Shown piece after piece: positions 41,006-50,066 of a stretch of DNA of 64,000 nt. Every line of letters starts with the position of its first letter. Positions within the stretch are counted from its first letter, which is position 1. The stretch comes from Anaerocolumna jejuensis DSM 15929 (GTDB lineage Bacteria > Bacillota > Clostridia > Lachnospirales > Lachnospiraceae): assembly GCF_900142215.1 (NCBI RefSeq), contig NZ_FRAC01000030.1:1-64000 (forward strand), read 5' to 3'. The position numbers were made by a program, and so were the translations under genes. The notes beneath the pieces were generated by a model that was given only the letters and a program-made list of their open reading frames with translations, was not told where the DNA came from and made no database searches.

Positions 41006-42394
41006 TTACAATCCCTGTAAACTCTTTCCGTTCGTGGTTATGACCTCCTGGTACCAATAGGCAGAATCCTTCAAGGTTCTCTTTTGTGTTTCAAAATCAA
41101 CATGGATCAGTCCGAAGCGTTCTCCATACCCCTGGGACCATTCATAATTATCCATAATGGACCAGGCAAAGTATCCGATAACGTCAATACCTTCCTCTAT
41201 TGCCTTGGACAGTTCTAAAAGATACCTGTGCATAAAGTCTATTCTTTGAGGATCATGTACTTTCCCGTCAAGGCTTACCCAATCCGCCATGGATAATCCA
41301 TTTTCGGTTATCAGTATTGGCAGCTGGTACCTTTCAGAAAGAAATTTCGGCATATAGTGAAGAATTCTCGGTGTAACAGGCCACTTAAAAGCTGTACGGT
41401 CAAAGCCGGTCTTATTTTCGGCCTGCACATATCCTCCCTCCGCATGTTTGATCCCAGCACCCCTGTATAGATTAATTCCCAGGAAATCCAAGGGCTGGCT
41501 GATGAGCTTCAGGTCCTCTTCCTTAAGGAGGGACTCCGGAAAGTATTCAGCAAAGGCTTTTACCCCATCCTCCGGATATTTTCCAAGGATAATGGGATCT
41601 ATCCACCAGCTGGTATTCCATAAATTCTCAGCAGAGGTATCAAAGGCCGCTTTTCTGGCTGCTTTTACATCCTCTTCCCTATCCGTCACCGGATACACCT
41701 CGGTGGCACAGGGGGCATAGCCCACCTTGCAGGGCACCTTGGAATATTTTCTTATTGTCTGCACTGCCTTACCGTGGGCAAGGAATACACGGTGCATTAC
41801 CTGAAATACCTCCTGGCAGGGAAGCTTAAGCTTTGGCGCACATTCTCCCAGCAGATGCCCTATAATAACATGGCATTGGGGTTCATTAAAGGTTATCCAA
41901 TGGGTTACACGGTCGGACAGCCTGTCTGTTACGACCTTTACATATTCCGCAAACCAGTCCGGACTGTCAGGGTTTGACCATCCGCCAAGATTCATTAGTG
42001 CCTGGGGCAAATCCCAATGAAAGAGGGTAATATAGGGCTCGATTCCGGCCTTTAAAAGCTCATCCACCAAATCACTGTAAAAATCCAGGCCCTTTTCATT
42101 TACTTCTCCCTTTCCTTCGGGTAATACACGGGACCAGCTAATGGATAAGCGGTATGCCTTCAGGCCGATTTTCTTCATCAGGGCAACATCTTCTTTATAC
42201 CGGTGGTAATGGTCACAGGCTACATCACCGGTATCTCCGTTATCGATATTCATACGTCCGGTTTTGGGGTCAATGCGCTTATCATGGCTGTAAACATCCC
42301 AGATGGAAGGTCCTCTGCCATCTTCCATTGCTCCGCCCTCTATCTGGTAGGCAGCCGCAGCCGCCCCCCATAAAAAATCCTTTGGAAAACTCAT
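41006..42394 (-). CDS. GH1 beta-glucosidase
   Basis: A 462-residue family 1 glycoside hydrolase. N-terminus FLWGAAAAAYQIEGG, acid/base Glu171 in ITFNEPQ and nucleophile Glu364 in LITENGLS are all present. It is cytosolic, with no signal peptide. It lies at the end of a same-strand LplABC-type transporter set, so it probably hydrolyses the imported glycoside. Family members act on beta-glucosides or galactosides; no 6-phospho-specific motif is evident. Confidence 0.93.
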   Translation of the reverse strand: MSFPKDFLWGAAAAAYQIEGGAMEDGRGPSIWDVYSHDKRIDPKTGRMNIDNGDTGDVACDHYHRYKEDVALMKKIGLKAYRLSISWSRVLPEGKGEVNEKGLDFYSDLVDELLKAGIEPYITLFHWDLPQALMNLGGWSNPDSPDWFAEYVKVVTDRLSDRVTHWITFNEPQCHVIIGHLLGECAPKLKLPCQEVFQVMHRVFLAHGKAVQTIRKYSKVPCKVGYAPCATEVYPVTDREEDVKAARKAAFDTSAENLWNTSWWIDPIILGKYPEDGVKAFAEYFPESLLKEEDLKLISQPLDFLGINLYRGAGIKHAEGGYVQAENKTGFDRTAFKWPVTPRILHYMPKFLSERYQLPILITENGLSMADWVSLDGKVHDPQRIDFMHRYLLELSKAIEEGIDVIGYFAWSIMDNYEWSQGYGERFGLIHVDFETQKRTLKDSAYWYQEVITTNGKSLQGL

Positions 42395-42520
42395 TTATTT
42401 ATCCCTCCTCATTTTATTGATTTATTCTACGCAATCCACCTTGTTCTGTAAAAAATAGCATAGTTCTTCTTTATCTTGCTTTATCTTAACTTGTCCTGCT
42501 TTGTTCAGCATCTATTCAGC

Positions 42521-43399
42521 TTAACCTTTTACCGCGCCGACTACAATACCTTTAACAAAATACCGCTGGAAAAAGGGGTAAATAATCAGTATGGGAACGG
42601 CACCGATAACAGCCACTGCCATTCGGATTGCCGTAGAGGGCATGGGAGCTCCGGAAGCTCCGGCTGCAGCTGCCTTTTTCAGCATATCAATATTTTGGAG
42701 CATTTTATTTAAAAATACCTGGATGCTGTAGAATTCATCTTTATTTACATAGTATAAACCATTAACCCAGTCATTCCAATATCCAAGGCCGACCAGGAGC
42801 ACCAGGGTCGCCAGAATGGGAAGTGACATAGGAAGCACGATTCGCAGCAATATACGCATTTCTCCCGCTCCGTCAACCTTGGCAGCCTCCATGACCTCCT
42901 CCGGTATATTGGTAGCAAAATAAGCACGCATCATGATAACATTAAAGGCGCCGAGCATCAGATTTGGAATGATAAGTGCCCATATGGTATTTTTAATATG
43001 GAACATCTGGGTCCACATCATATAGGAAGGCACAAGCCCGCCGTTAAAGAGCATGGTGAAGAATACAAAAAATGCAAGGATATTTCTACCCGGCAGATTC
43101 TTCTTGGATAAGGGATAGGCCAGCAGGGTGGTCAGCGTAAGGTTTATAAGTGTACCTATAACTGTTACAATGATGGAAACTGCATATCCTCTGACGATGG
43201 AATTGCTGTCAAACAGAAGGTACTTGTAAGCAGTTAAATCAATTTTTCCGGGTAAGATACTGTACCCGCTTTTCATCAATGTACCTTCTGCCGTAATGGA
43301 AGAGCTGATAAGCAGCAGGATTGGGATGACACAGAACAGGCACAGTACTATCATTATTGTATGGGCAACGATTTGAAATGTTTTGCTTTTTTCTACCAT
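42521..43399 (-). CDS. Carbohydrate ABC transporter permease, LplC/YtcP type
   Basis: A 292-residue membrane protein with six predicted segments. The cytoplasmic loop EEVMEAAKVDGAGEMRILLRIVLP is the EAA motif that docks the ATPase (only the key part EAAKVDGA is certain). It ends VKGIVVGAVKG, typical of LplC/YtcP. It starts 12 bases after its partner permease. The ATPase is not in the cluster; such systems share a common MsmK-like ATPase. Confidence 0.9.
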   Translation of the reverse strand: MVEKSKTFQIVAHTIMIVLCLFCVIPILLLISSSITAEGTLMKSGYSILPGKIDLTAYKYLLFDSNSIVRGYAVSIIVTVIGTLINLTLTTLLAYPLSKKNLPGRNILAFFVFFTMLFNGGLVPSYMMWTQMFHIKNTIWALIIPNLMLGAFNVIMMRAYFATNIPEEVMEAAKVDGAGEMRILLRIVLPMSLPILATLVLLVGLGYWNDWVNGLYYVNKDEFYSIQVFLNKMLQNIDMLKKAAAAGASGAPMPSTAIRMAVAVIGAVPILIIYPFFQRYFVKGIVVGAVKG

Positions 43400-43411
43400 A
43401 GGTCTTCTCCT

Positions 43412-44350
43412 TTAAAACAGTGCATTTTCTTTGCTGAATTTTCGTACAATGCCATTGGCACTAAGAACCAGAAGAAATCCTATAACGGACTGGTAAAAGC
43501 CTGCTGCCGCAGCCATTCCCAGATTATTCAGCTGAGTCAGTCCTCTGTATACGTAAGTATCGATTGTATTGGTAACATCCACAAGAACTCCGCTGTTCAT
43601 AGGTACCTGGTAGAACAGTCCAAAATCGGAATAGAATATACGCCCGATAGCCATTAAGGTCAAGGTAATAACGGTTACTTTTAAGCCTGGCAGGGTGATA
43701 TAGCGTATCTGCTGAAAGCGCCCCGCTCCGTCTATAACAGCTGCCTCATAATAACCTTTGTCAATTCCCACTAAGGTTGCATAGTAAATAATGCAGTTAT
43801 AGCCGAAGCTCTTCCATAGCTGGACAATTACAAGGATAATGGGCCAGTATTTCGGTTCAGAATACCAGGAAATGGGCTTCGCACCAAACAAAGGCAGCAG
43901 GGTCTGATTAAAATAGCCTGTCTGGCTATTTAAAAATCCATATACAATATAGCTGACAACCACGATTGAGATTAGAAAAGGGATCAGAATTACTGTCTGA
44001 TACAGCTTCTTTGCCTTGTCAGCTCTGATTTCATTCAGTAGAATTGCCACTGCGATAGACACCAGGGTGCCAAGTATAATAAATACCGCATTATAAGCTA
44101 ATGTATTGCGGGTAATCGTCCAGGCATCCTTTGTGGCAAAAAGGAATTCAAAGTTCTTAAAACCGATACCCGGGCTTTTAAACATTCCCAGCTTATAGTC
44201 AAACTTTTTAAAAGCCATTACGATTCCAAACATGGGAATATAATTATTGATAATAAGGTATAAAATACCGGGGAGCATCATCAGATAAAAGGGAAGGAAT
44301 TTTTTTAACTGCTTAAATCTGTATTTGGGTTTGTTGGGGATATTTTTCAT
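43412..44350 (-). CDS. Carbohydrate ABC transporter permease, LplB/YteP type
   Basis: A 312-residue protein with six predicted membrane segments. N-terminal YLIINNYIPMFGIVMAFKKF and the EAA loop YEAAVIDGAGRFQQIRYITL are typical of LplB/YteP permeases for complex oligosaccharides. It is followed by the partner permease within 12 bases, and preceded by the binding-protein gene with a hairpin between them. Confidence 0.9.
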   Translation of the reverse strand: MKNIPNKPKYRFKQLKKFLPFYLMMLPGILYLIINNYIPMFGIVMAFKKFDYKLGMFKSPGIGFKNFEFLFATKDAWTITRNTLAYNAVFIILGTLVSIAVAILLNEIRADKAKKLYQTVILIPFLISIVVVSYIVYGFLNSQTGYFNQTLLPLFGAKPISWYSEPKYWPIILVIVQLWKSFGYNCIIYYATLVGIDKGYYEAAVIDGAGRFQQIRYITLPGLKVTVITLTLMAIGRIFYSDFGLFYQVPMNSGVLVDVTNTIDTYVYRGLTQLNNLGMAAAAGFYQSVIGFLLVLSANGIVRKFSKENALF

Positions 44351-44376
44351 GTAAGGCTCCTTTATTTCTTAAACAG

Positions 44377-44412
44377 ATATCCGGCAATGCTTTCTTGCCG
44401 CACTACCGGATA
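44377..44412 (-). other. Intercistronic hairpin between binding protein and permeases
   Basis: ATCCGGTAGTGCGGCAAGAAAG folds with CATTGCCGGAT. There is no T-run. Such hairpins often protect the binding-protein mRNA, giving more binding protein than permease. Confidence 0.6.
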
Positions 44413-44423
44413 TTCTTTCTGAA

Positions 44424-45932
44424 TTATTTGTTGTCTGCCAGCCAGGCATCCAACTGCTTTTGTTTTTCCTGAATTATCTTGTCAAGACCTGCTGCCTTTA
44501 ACTCATCATTCATTTTTGGAAGTGCATCGTCAGGATTGACAGAGCCGCAATCCAAACTTGCTTCATATTTGCTTACTACGTTCTGGCAGGCTGTAACTTC
44601 ATTTAATACATTGGAATTATCCCAAACGAAGCCCTTTGCCGGTGAAGCCTTGGCAGATTTGTTGAATTCACCAAGCTTTGTCCATACATCCGGGTCATCT
44701 CCCTGCCATACGGAGGTTATCTGCTCATTCGGCCAAGCCCAGCCTACTACGGAATATCCTGTATTGGAAGCATCTACGCCGTCTGCATAAGAAATGATAT
44801 TCTTTTCTTTATCCACATACTTATAATTCTTTCCTTCAATACCATTTGCCAGAAGATTAGCAACTTCGGGATTGGTATATATCAGGTTCAGCATCTGCAT
44901 TGCTTTGTCAGGTTTCTTACTGTTGTTTGCAATACACCATGCAGCATTAACCATAGTTGTAATGGAGTGTGAATCGTACATGGTAACTGAAACAATATCC
45001 TTACCGCATTTTCTGGTTTCCTCTGCCTCAAAGCCGGCTTTAATTGGTGTAAAGGTACCAAAGCCTACACCGGAGTGGATTAAAGCATCATAGGATTCTG
45101 TGGTATTTGCAGCATCGGGCATCATAAGGCCATTCTGTGCCCATTTATACATATGGCTGACATAGTCTTTATAGGACTGTGAATCATAAAGGTTAACAAT
45201 CTTTGTACTGTCTGATAAGGCATTTTCAAGAACACCAAGGGAATCTCCCAGTGTATCCACCGGTAAAGGTCTCATCATGGTTCCGGCATTTGCTACGATA
45301 GGCCAGATATCCGGATGGGCATCCTTTACTTTTTGTAAATCAGCTTCCAGCTCGTCATAGGTCTTCTTTACGCTGTAATCGATTCCTACCTCATCTGCGA
45401 TAGCCTTGTCCATTAAAAAGCCTCTTGCCTGGGCTTTGTCTTTATTCATTGGTATACCGTAGACTTTTCCCCCTACCGTTACACACTTAAAGTCATCTTC
45501 TGATATGGTACTCTGCATATCCGTTCCGTATTGCTTCAGTAAATCATCCATCGCTACGATCTGATTGCTGGAAGCCATGGAAGAAAGGGATACTTCCCAG
45601 GGAAATGCATAGAATAAGTCCAGCTTTTCTCCTGATGTAAGGGCAAGATTAAGCTGCTCCTTGGTAACATTACGTACCAGTTCAACATCACAGCCAATCA
45701 ATTTTTTTGTTATTTCACTTACCTTGGCAGCAATAGCCTCGCATTCCTCTGTAGTAGCTGCATAAGGTGCATAAATTGTAACGGTATAAGTATCCTCCTC
45801 TTTCCCCTGTGTCTGTTTGTCGTCCGGTGTGCTGTTTTTATTACCGGATGAGCTGCAGCCTGCAAGCGCTGCTGTTATCATTGTTACAATTAATAACAGG
45901 GCTGCTGTTTTTTTACCAAATATAGTTTTCAT
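44424..45932 (-). CDS. Extracellular solute-binding lipoprotein, LplA/YtcQ type
   Basis: A 502-residue lipoprotein. The signal peptide ends in the lipobox LAGC (Cys about residue 26), followed by a Ser/Asn/Lys linker. The body is a family-1-type binding protein with GKVYGIPMNKDKAQARGFLM and WCIANNSKKPDKAMQMLNLI, characteristic of the DUF3502/LplA group. It presents oligosaccharide to the two downstream permeases. The YesMN pair is directly upstream on the same strand. No regulatory site could be identified. Confidence 0.9.
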   Translation of the reverse strand: MKTIFGKKTAALLLIVTMITAALAGCSSSGNKNSTPDDKQTQGKEEDTYTVTIYAPYAATTEECEAIAAKVSEITKKLIGCDVELVRNVTKEQLNLALTSGEKLDLFYAFPWEVSLSSMASSNQIVAMDDLLKQYGTDMQSTISEDDFKCVTVGGKVYGIPMNKDKAQARGFLMDKAIADEVGIDYSVKKTYDELEADLQKVKDAHPDIWPIVANAGTMMRPLPVDTLGDSLGVLENALSDSTKIVNLYDSQSYKDYVSHMYKWAQNGLMMPDAANTTESYDALIHSGVGFGTFTPIKAGFEAEETRKCGKDIVSVTMYDSHSITTMVNAAWCIANNSKKPDKAMQMLNLIYTNPEVANLLANGIEGKNYKYVDKEKNIISYADGVDASNTGYSVVGWAWPNEQITSVWQGDDPDVWTKLGEFNKSAKASPAKGFVWDNSNVLNEVTACQNVVSKYEASLDCGSVNPDDALPKMNDELKAAGLDKIIQEKQKQLDAWLADNK

Positions 45933-46052
45933 TACTCCTCTTTACTCCTTCCAATGTTTATGTACCCATTTTACACTTCTTTTTTAACCTGCTCTACCAA
46001 TTCTGTTACCTTTTATCATTAATAAAATAACCACTTTGCTCCCATACCAACA

Positions 46053-46088
46053 AAAAAGTTACATTTCTTATCAGAAATGTAACTTTTT
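46053..46088 (-). terminator. Terminator at the end of the response-regulator gene
   Basis: AAAAAGTTACATTTCT and AGAAATGTAACTTTTT form a perfect stem with TATC-like loop, overlapping the stop codon of the regulator gene. It can act in either direction and separates the regulator operon from the transporter operon. Confidence 0.88.
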
Positions 46089-47686
46089 TATTTTCCATCC
46101 TCTCTTAACCGGTCATCTACCGGCGTGACCCCCATTATTTTCTTATAGGTCTGGGAAAAATGCGAGAAATTCGAATAGCCGACCTTTGAGGCAATCATGC
46201 TGATGGACATATTGGTGGACTTCAGCAGAATCTGGGCCAGCTTCATTTTTTCCAGAATGATATACTCTTTCAGGGAGATGCCCATTTCATTTTTAAATAA
46301 CCTTGAAACATAATTCTGGTTAAGAAATACCTGGTCGGCAATGTCCGAGCGGCGGATATCCTTGTCCAGATTGCTTCGGATATACTGTAAAATCGTATCG
46401 ATCTGATTCTTCTGTTTTTCATCGGAGGTCAGGGTCTCGTTAAAGAATGCCGCAACATAGCTTATGAGCCACTTCATTTCTTCTACGGAGGTATATGCCG
46501 TCAGGGACCTTTTTAACACTTCCTGGCTTTCAAATATCTGTCCGGGCTTTATGCCAAGACGGTCTGAAACAGTGTATACCAGCTGCATAAATTCATGGTA
46601 GAATCGTCGAAGAAAATCCGCTCCAAGCCCTTCCTCCGCATACATACGGTCAAGTATCTGAAAGGCCTCTTTCTGCAGGCTTTCAGCCGCACCGTTAAGG
46701 AGCAGTTCTTCCAGACCGGCACACAGATTCTGCGCCGCTTCTTCCTTCTCCGCTGCTTTTTCCGCCTTTTCCGGCATAAATACCTTACTGAAAGCTGCTA
46801 CATTATCTTCTCTTTGTTTAATCAGTCCCTCGATACATACCGGCAATTGGCTGACCTCATGGCAGATTTTATAGTAGCAGGCGATTCTGCACTGGAAATG
46901 TTTATCATAGACCTCCACGAGCTGGTTCAGCTGACGGAAAACCGCCTCCTCCTCCATCTCCAGGACTTCCTCCGTGTATACCGTAAACACATAATTTTCC
47001 CTGTCCACCTGTAATAGCAGCACCTTCTGTCCATAATAGGAAAACAGCTCCGATACCACATTATTCATTGTATAGCGCAGCAGCTGGGATTCCCAGGAAT
47101 CGATTGCCATACTCCACCTTTGAATGTGAACCAGGCAGACATACCCCAGCTTGCTTGTTTTTAAATGGACCCCCAGGGTCTCCAGAGTCTGGCAGGAGGC
47201 TTCCACATCCTGGCCTTTTCCCAGAAATACCTCCTTTAGCAGACCTTCTAAAAGAACATCCTTTTTCTCATACAGTACCTTGCCGTAGGAGGAGTATTCT
47301 GTCTTTTTCCGTTTGGCCCGTATTTTTTCCATGGCCCGGAGAATGGCATTCTCCACCTCTTCGTATCGCGCAGGCTGAAGGATATATTCGAAGCTTCCCA
47401 GCCGGATTGCTTCTTTCGCATACATAAAATCTGCATGAGCCGTCAGAAAGATGCATTCCAGGTCCATATTCTGCTCCTTGGTCCAGGCATAAAGGCTCAA
47501 TCCGTTCTCCGCAGGCATCTCAATATCACAGAGCATAATATCCACCTGATATTCCGTTAATATTTTCTTCGCCTCATAAGCATTGTAGGCCTTAAGGGTA
47601 CGGTCCACCTTAAGCTTGTTCCAGTCTATTCCAAATAGGATTCCGCTGACTACAATGGTCTGATCATCTACTATTAATACTGTCAT
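46088..47686 (-). CDS. AraC-type response regulator (YesN-like)
   Basis: A 532-residue regulator. The N-terminal receiver domain has the phospho-acceptor Asp in IMLCDIEMPAENG (about residue 54). A long helical linker follows. The C-terminal 100 residues form a double helix-turn-helix of the AraC family (IRRSDIADQVFLNQNYVSRL, then ASKVGYSNFSHFSQTYKKIM). Its start overlaps the histidine kinase stop by four bases. It most likely activates the downstream sugar transporter. Confidence 0.93.
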   Translation of the reverse strand: MTVLIVDDQTIVVSGILFGIDWNKLKVDRTLKAYNAYEAKKILTEYQVDIMLCDIEMPAENGLSLYAWTKEQNMDLECIFLTAHADFMYAKEAIRLGSFEYILQPARYEEVENAILRAMEKIRAKRKKTEYSSYGKVLYEKKDVLLEGLLKEVFLGKGQDVEASCQTLETLGVHLKTSKLGYVCLVHIQRWSMAIDSWESQLLRYTMNNVVSELFSYYGQKVLLLQVDRENYVFTVYTEEVLEMEEEAVFRQLNQLVEVYDKHFQCRIACYYKICHEVSQLPVCIEGLIKQREDNVAAFSKVFMPEKAEKAAEKEEAAQNLCAGLEELLLNGAAESLQKEAFQILDRMYAEEGLGADFLRRFYHEFMQLVYTVSDRLGIKPGQIFESQEVLKRSLTAYTSVEEMKWLISYVAAFFNETLTSDEKQKNQIDTILQYIRSNLDKDIRRSDIADQVFLNQNYVSRLFKNEMGISLKEYIILEKMKLAQILLKSTNMSISMIASKVGYSNFSHFSQTYKKIMGVTPVDDRLREDGK

Positions 47687-49407
47687 TTTTTCGCCTCATT
47701 TGCTTTATTCTCATAGGGCAGATAGATTTCTATACAGGAACCGTTTGAACGGCTGAAGATAATGTTGGCTCTTTCACCGTATATGAGCTCTATCCTCTTC
47801 TTTACATTGCTGATACCTATATTTTCCCTGTCCAGCTCTCCCTTTGTCCCGTTGATTTTTTCCAGAACCTCATCCCGGAAGCCGGACCCATTGTCCAGGA
47901 TGGTGATGCACACAAAAGATTCCTGTTCATCTTTTATAAATGAAATTCTGACGGATATGATTAAATTTCTATCCGTCTGCCTCCCATGCTTTACCGAGTT
48001 CTCCACAAAGGTAAGAATGGACAGGGGCGGAATCTGAAAGTCCATCAGGCTCGTATCAATATCGATGTTGCAGCTTGGCGGATTGGATAAGCTCATCTGC
48101 TGCAGCAGGATATAGTTTCTGACATTCTCCATCTCATCGGACACGGATATCAATACGGAATTATTCCGGAACATTCTTCTGAGATAATCTGAAAGTACGA
48201 TTATCATATCCTGTATTTCCTGGAACTTTTTCTGCTCTGCCAGAGCATAAAAGTTCTTAAGGCAGTTCAAAAAGAAGTGGGGTCTTATCTGAATCTGCAG
48301 ATACTGCATCTGGGCATTTTTTGTCTCCATTTCTTTTTCATAGGCAGCAATTCTCATCCACTTGATTTGTTCAATCATTTCATTAAAGGTCTTGCTGACC
48401 TGCAGAAATTCATCAATCTGATAGTTTTCACTCATTTTTGCCTCCATGTTTCCCTCCTTGATGGACTCCATCGTTGTAATCAGGCGGTTCAGAGGCACAA
48501 AGTAAGTTCTTCGCAGAATCAGATATACAAGGGGCAGGGACAGCGTTATAAGGCAGGACATGGTAAGGAGGATTATCTGGCTCACATCCATATAATTTAA
48601 AATCCCCTGATAATGAGTGATATAGAGCTGATTGATACCGGCAGAGACCAACGGTCTTTGCACTACCATAAAATTATTTTTGTTTCCCGTTATATAATAG
48701 CTCTTCTTGGTCTGTCTGATTTCAATATGGTTATCCTCCAAATAATTCTGATATATCAGAGGCTCCCCCTCCATGGAAGCATACATAAGAAAATCAATGT
48801 CACCGCTTCCCTGCTTGTCCTGGGGCTTTATCACCAAATCAAAATCGATAAAGGTACCGGCATAGGTGGCACCGTTTTTTAGTATCAGCATAACATATTT
48901 TTTGCCGTCTATGTTATAGACTGACCAACCGGAGCCTATTTTATTTTCTTTCATGATCTTATAAAGATAGTTCTTTATGGCGGTTTTTTGCTCATACCGA
49001 TAAGTTTTTTCCTTGTTGTAGCTGATACGGAACATATCGTATTTTTCCGAGTAAGCAAACAAAGCCCCTATGGTATTTTTATGGGTATTCAGATAGTCCT
49101 CATAAGTTTCGATGATATTCTGCCCGCACATATATGTCTCAAGGGTATCCAGCTGGTAATTCCATCGAAGAAAGTTCCTGTCATTTGCCAATGAGTTGGA
49201 AAGGTAGTATTGGGCACTGTTGATATCCTGCTCCAGAAGTGTCTCATACAAATATATGGTATTCTCATTATTCAGGGTTATTTTTTTATTCAATACCCGC
49301 AGCATGTAAACATTATAGAGGAGCAGCATTGCCAAAAGCGGTACAACAAACAGCAGCATAATGAGCATAATCTGCCCTTTGGTCGTTCTTCTGGTTATCC
49401 GTTTCAT
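47683..49407 (-). CDS. Sensor histidine kinase (YesM-like)
   Basis: A 574-residue membrane kinase. Segments near 15-33 and 275-300 flank a large extracellular sensor region. A HAMP domain follows. The phospho-acceptor His is in QIRPHFFLNCLKNFYAL, the His_kinase type of YesM/LytS. The ATP-binding domain has FVENSVKHG and LDNGSGF. It probably senses a sugar or the loaded binding protein outside the cell. Confidence 0.93.
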   Translation of the reverse strand: MKRITRRTTKGQIMLIMLLFVVPLLAMLLLYNVYMLRVLNKKITLNNENTIYLYETLLEQDINSAQYYLSNSLANDRNFLRWNYQLDTLETYMCGQNIIETYEDYLNTHKNTIGALFAYSEKYDMFRISYNKEKTYRYEQKTAIKNYLYKIMKENKIGSGWSVYNIDGKKYVMLILKNGATYAGTFIDFDLVIKPQDKQGSGDIDFLMYASMEGEPLIYQNYLEDNHIEIRQTKKSYYITGNKNNFMVVQRPLVSAGINQLYITHYQGILNYMDVSQIILLTMSCLITLSLPLVYLILRRTYFVPLNRLITTMESIKEGNMEAKMSENYQIDEFLQVSKTFNEMIEQIKWMRIAAYEKEMETKNAQMQYLQIQIRPHFFLNCLKNFYALAEQKKFQEIQDMIIVLSDYLRRMFRNNSVLISVSDEMENVRNYILLQQMSLSNPPSCNIDIDTSLMDFQIPPLSILTFVENSVKHGRQTDRNLIISVRISFIKDEQESFVCITILDNGSGFRDEVLEKINGTKGELDRENIGISNVKKRIELIYGERANIIFSRSNGSCIEIYLPYENKANEAKK

Positions 49408-49531
49408 ATAATGCCACCTTTCTTCTTATTCTTTCTCGTTATTCATTATTTTATTGGTAAAGCTCCCGTTTGTCAAATATAATAAATATCCATGTTATTT
49501 ACAAAATATGCTTATAATTTTCATTGTCTAC

Positions 49532-49560
49532 TTGAAATCCTACTATTCAGATGTTATTAT
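49532..49560 (+). promoter_or_regulatory. Promoter of the Rrf2 regulator-metY operon
   Basis: TTGAAA, 17 bases, TATTAT, 34 bases before the ATG. The A/T-rich TAAGGTAATAACTAAAT just downstream may hold an Rrf2-type operator, which I cannot verify. Confidence 0.75.
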
Positions 49561-49594
49561 AAGGTAATAACTAAATCTATTAAAGGAGGAACCA

Positions 49595-50032
49595 ATGAAA
49601 ATATCAACAAAGGGCCGTTACGCATTGCGCTTAATGCTTGACCTTGCTCTTCACAACACAGGTGAATACGTGACTATAAAGAGTATTTCTGCCAGGCAGG
49701 AAATATCCGATAAATATCTGGAACAAATTATTACCCAGCTCAGCCGTGCCGGCTATGTAAAAAGCACAAGAGGCGCCCAGGGCGGCTACCGTCTTGCCAA
49801 GGCACCGGAAGAATATACCGTGGGAATGATCTTAAGGCTGATCGAGGGCAGTCTGGCTCCTGTAAGCTGCCTGGAGGATGGGGCCGACCCCTGTTCAAGA
49901 ACCAGCCAGTGTGCAACCTTAGAGGTCTGGAAGGAATTGTACGAAGCCATTAATAATGTAGTAGATAATATAACCCTTGCAGATTTGGTGGATAAGCAGA
50001 ACAGCCTTAGCGGAAATGATTATGTTATCTAA
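49595..50032 (+). CDS. Rrf2-family regulator, CymR-like
   Basis: A 145-residue protein with AAAGGAGG before the ATG. The winged helix reads KISTKGRYALRLMLDLALHN, then SDKYLEQIITQLSRAGYVKS and RGAQGGYRLAK. Three cysteines follow in VSCLEDGADPCSRTSQC. This is the CC..C layout of IscR, but the neighbourhood points to the CymR subgroup, which represses cysteine and methionine uptake and synthesis genes. It is 34 bases upstream of metY on the same strand. Confidence 0.88.
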   Translation: MKISTKGRYALRLMLDLALHNTGEYVTIKSISARQEISDKYLEQIITQLSRAGYVKSTRGAQGGYRLAKAPEEYTVGMILRLIEGSLAPVSCLEDGADPCSRTSQCATLEVWKELYEAINNVVDNITLADLVDKQNSLSGNDYVI

Positions 50033-50066
50033 ACTATAAAATTATGTATGTAGAAAGGTGGATACT

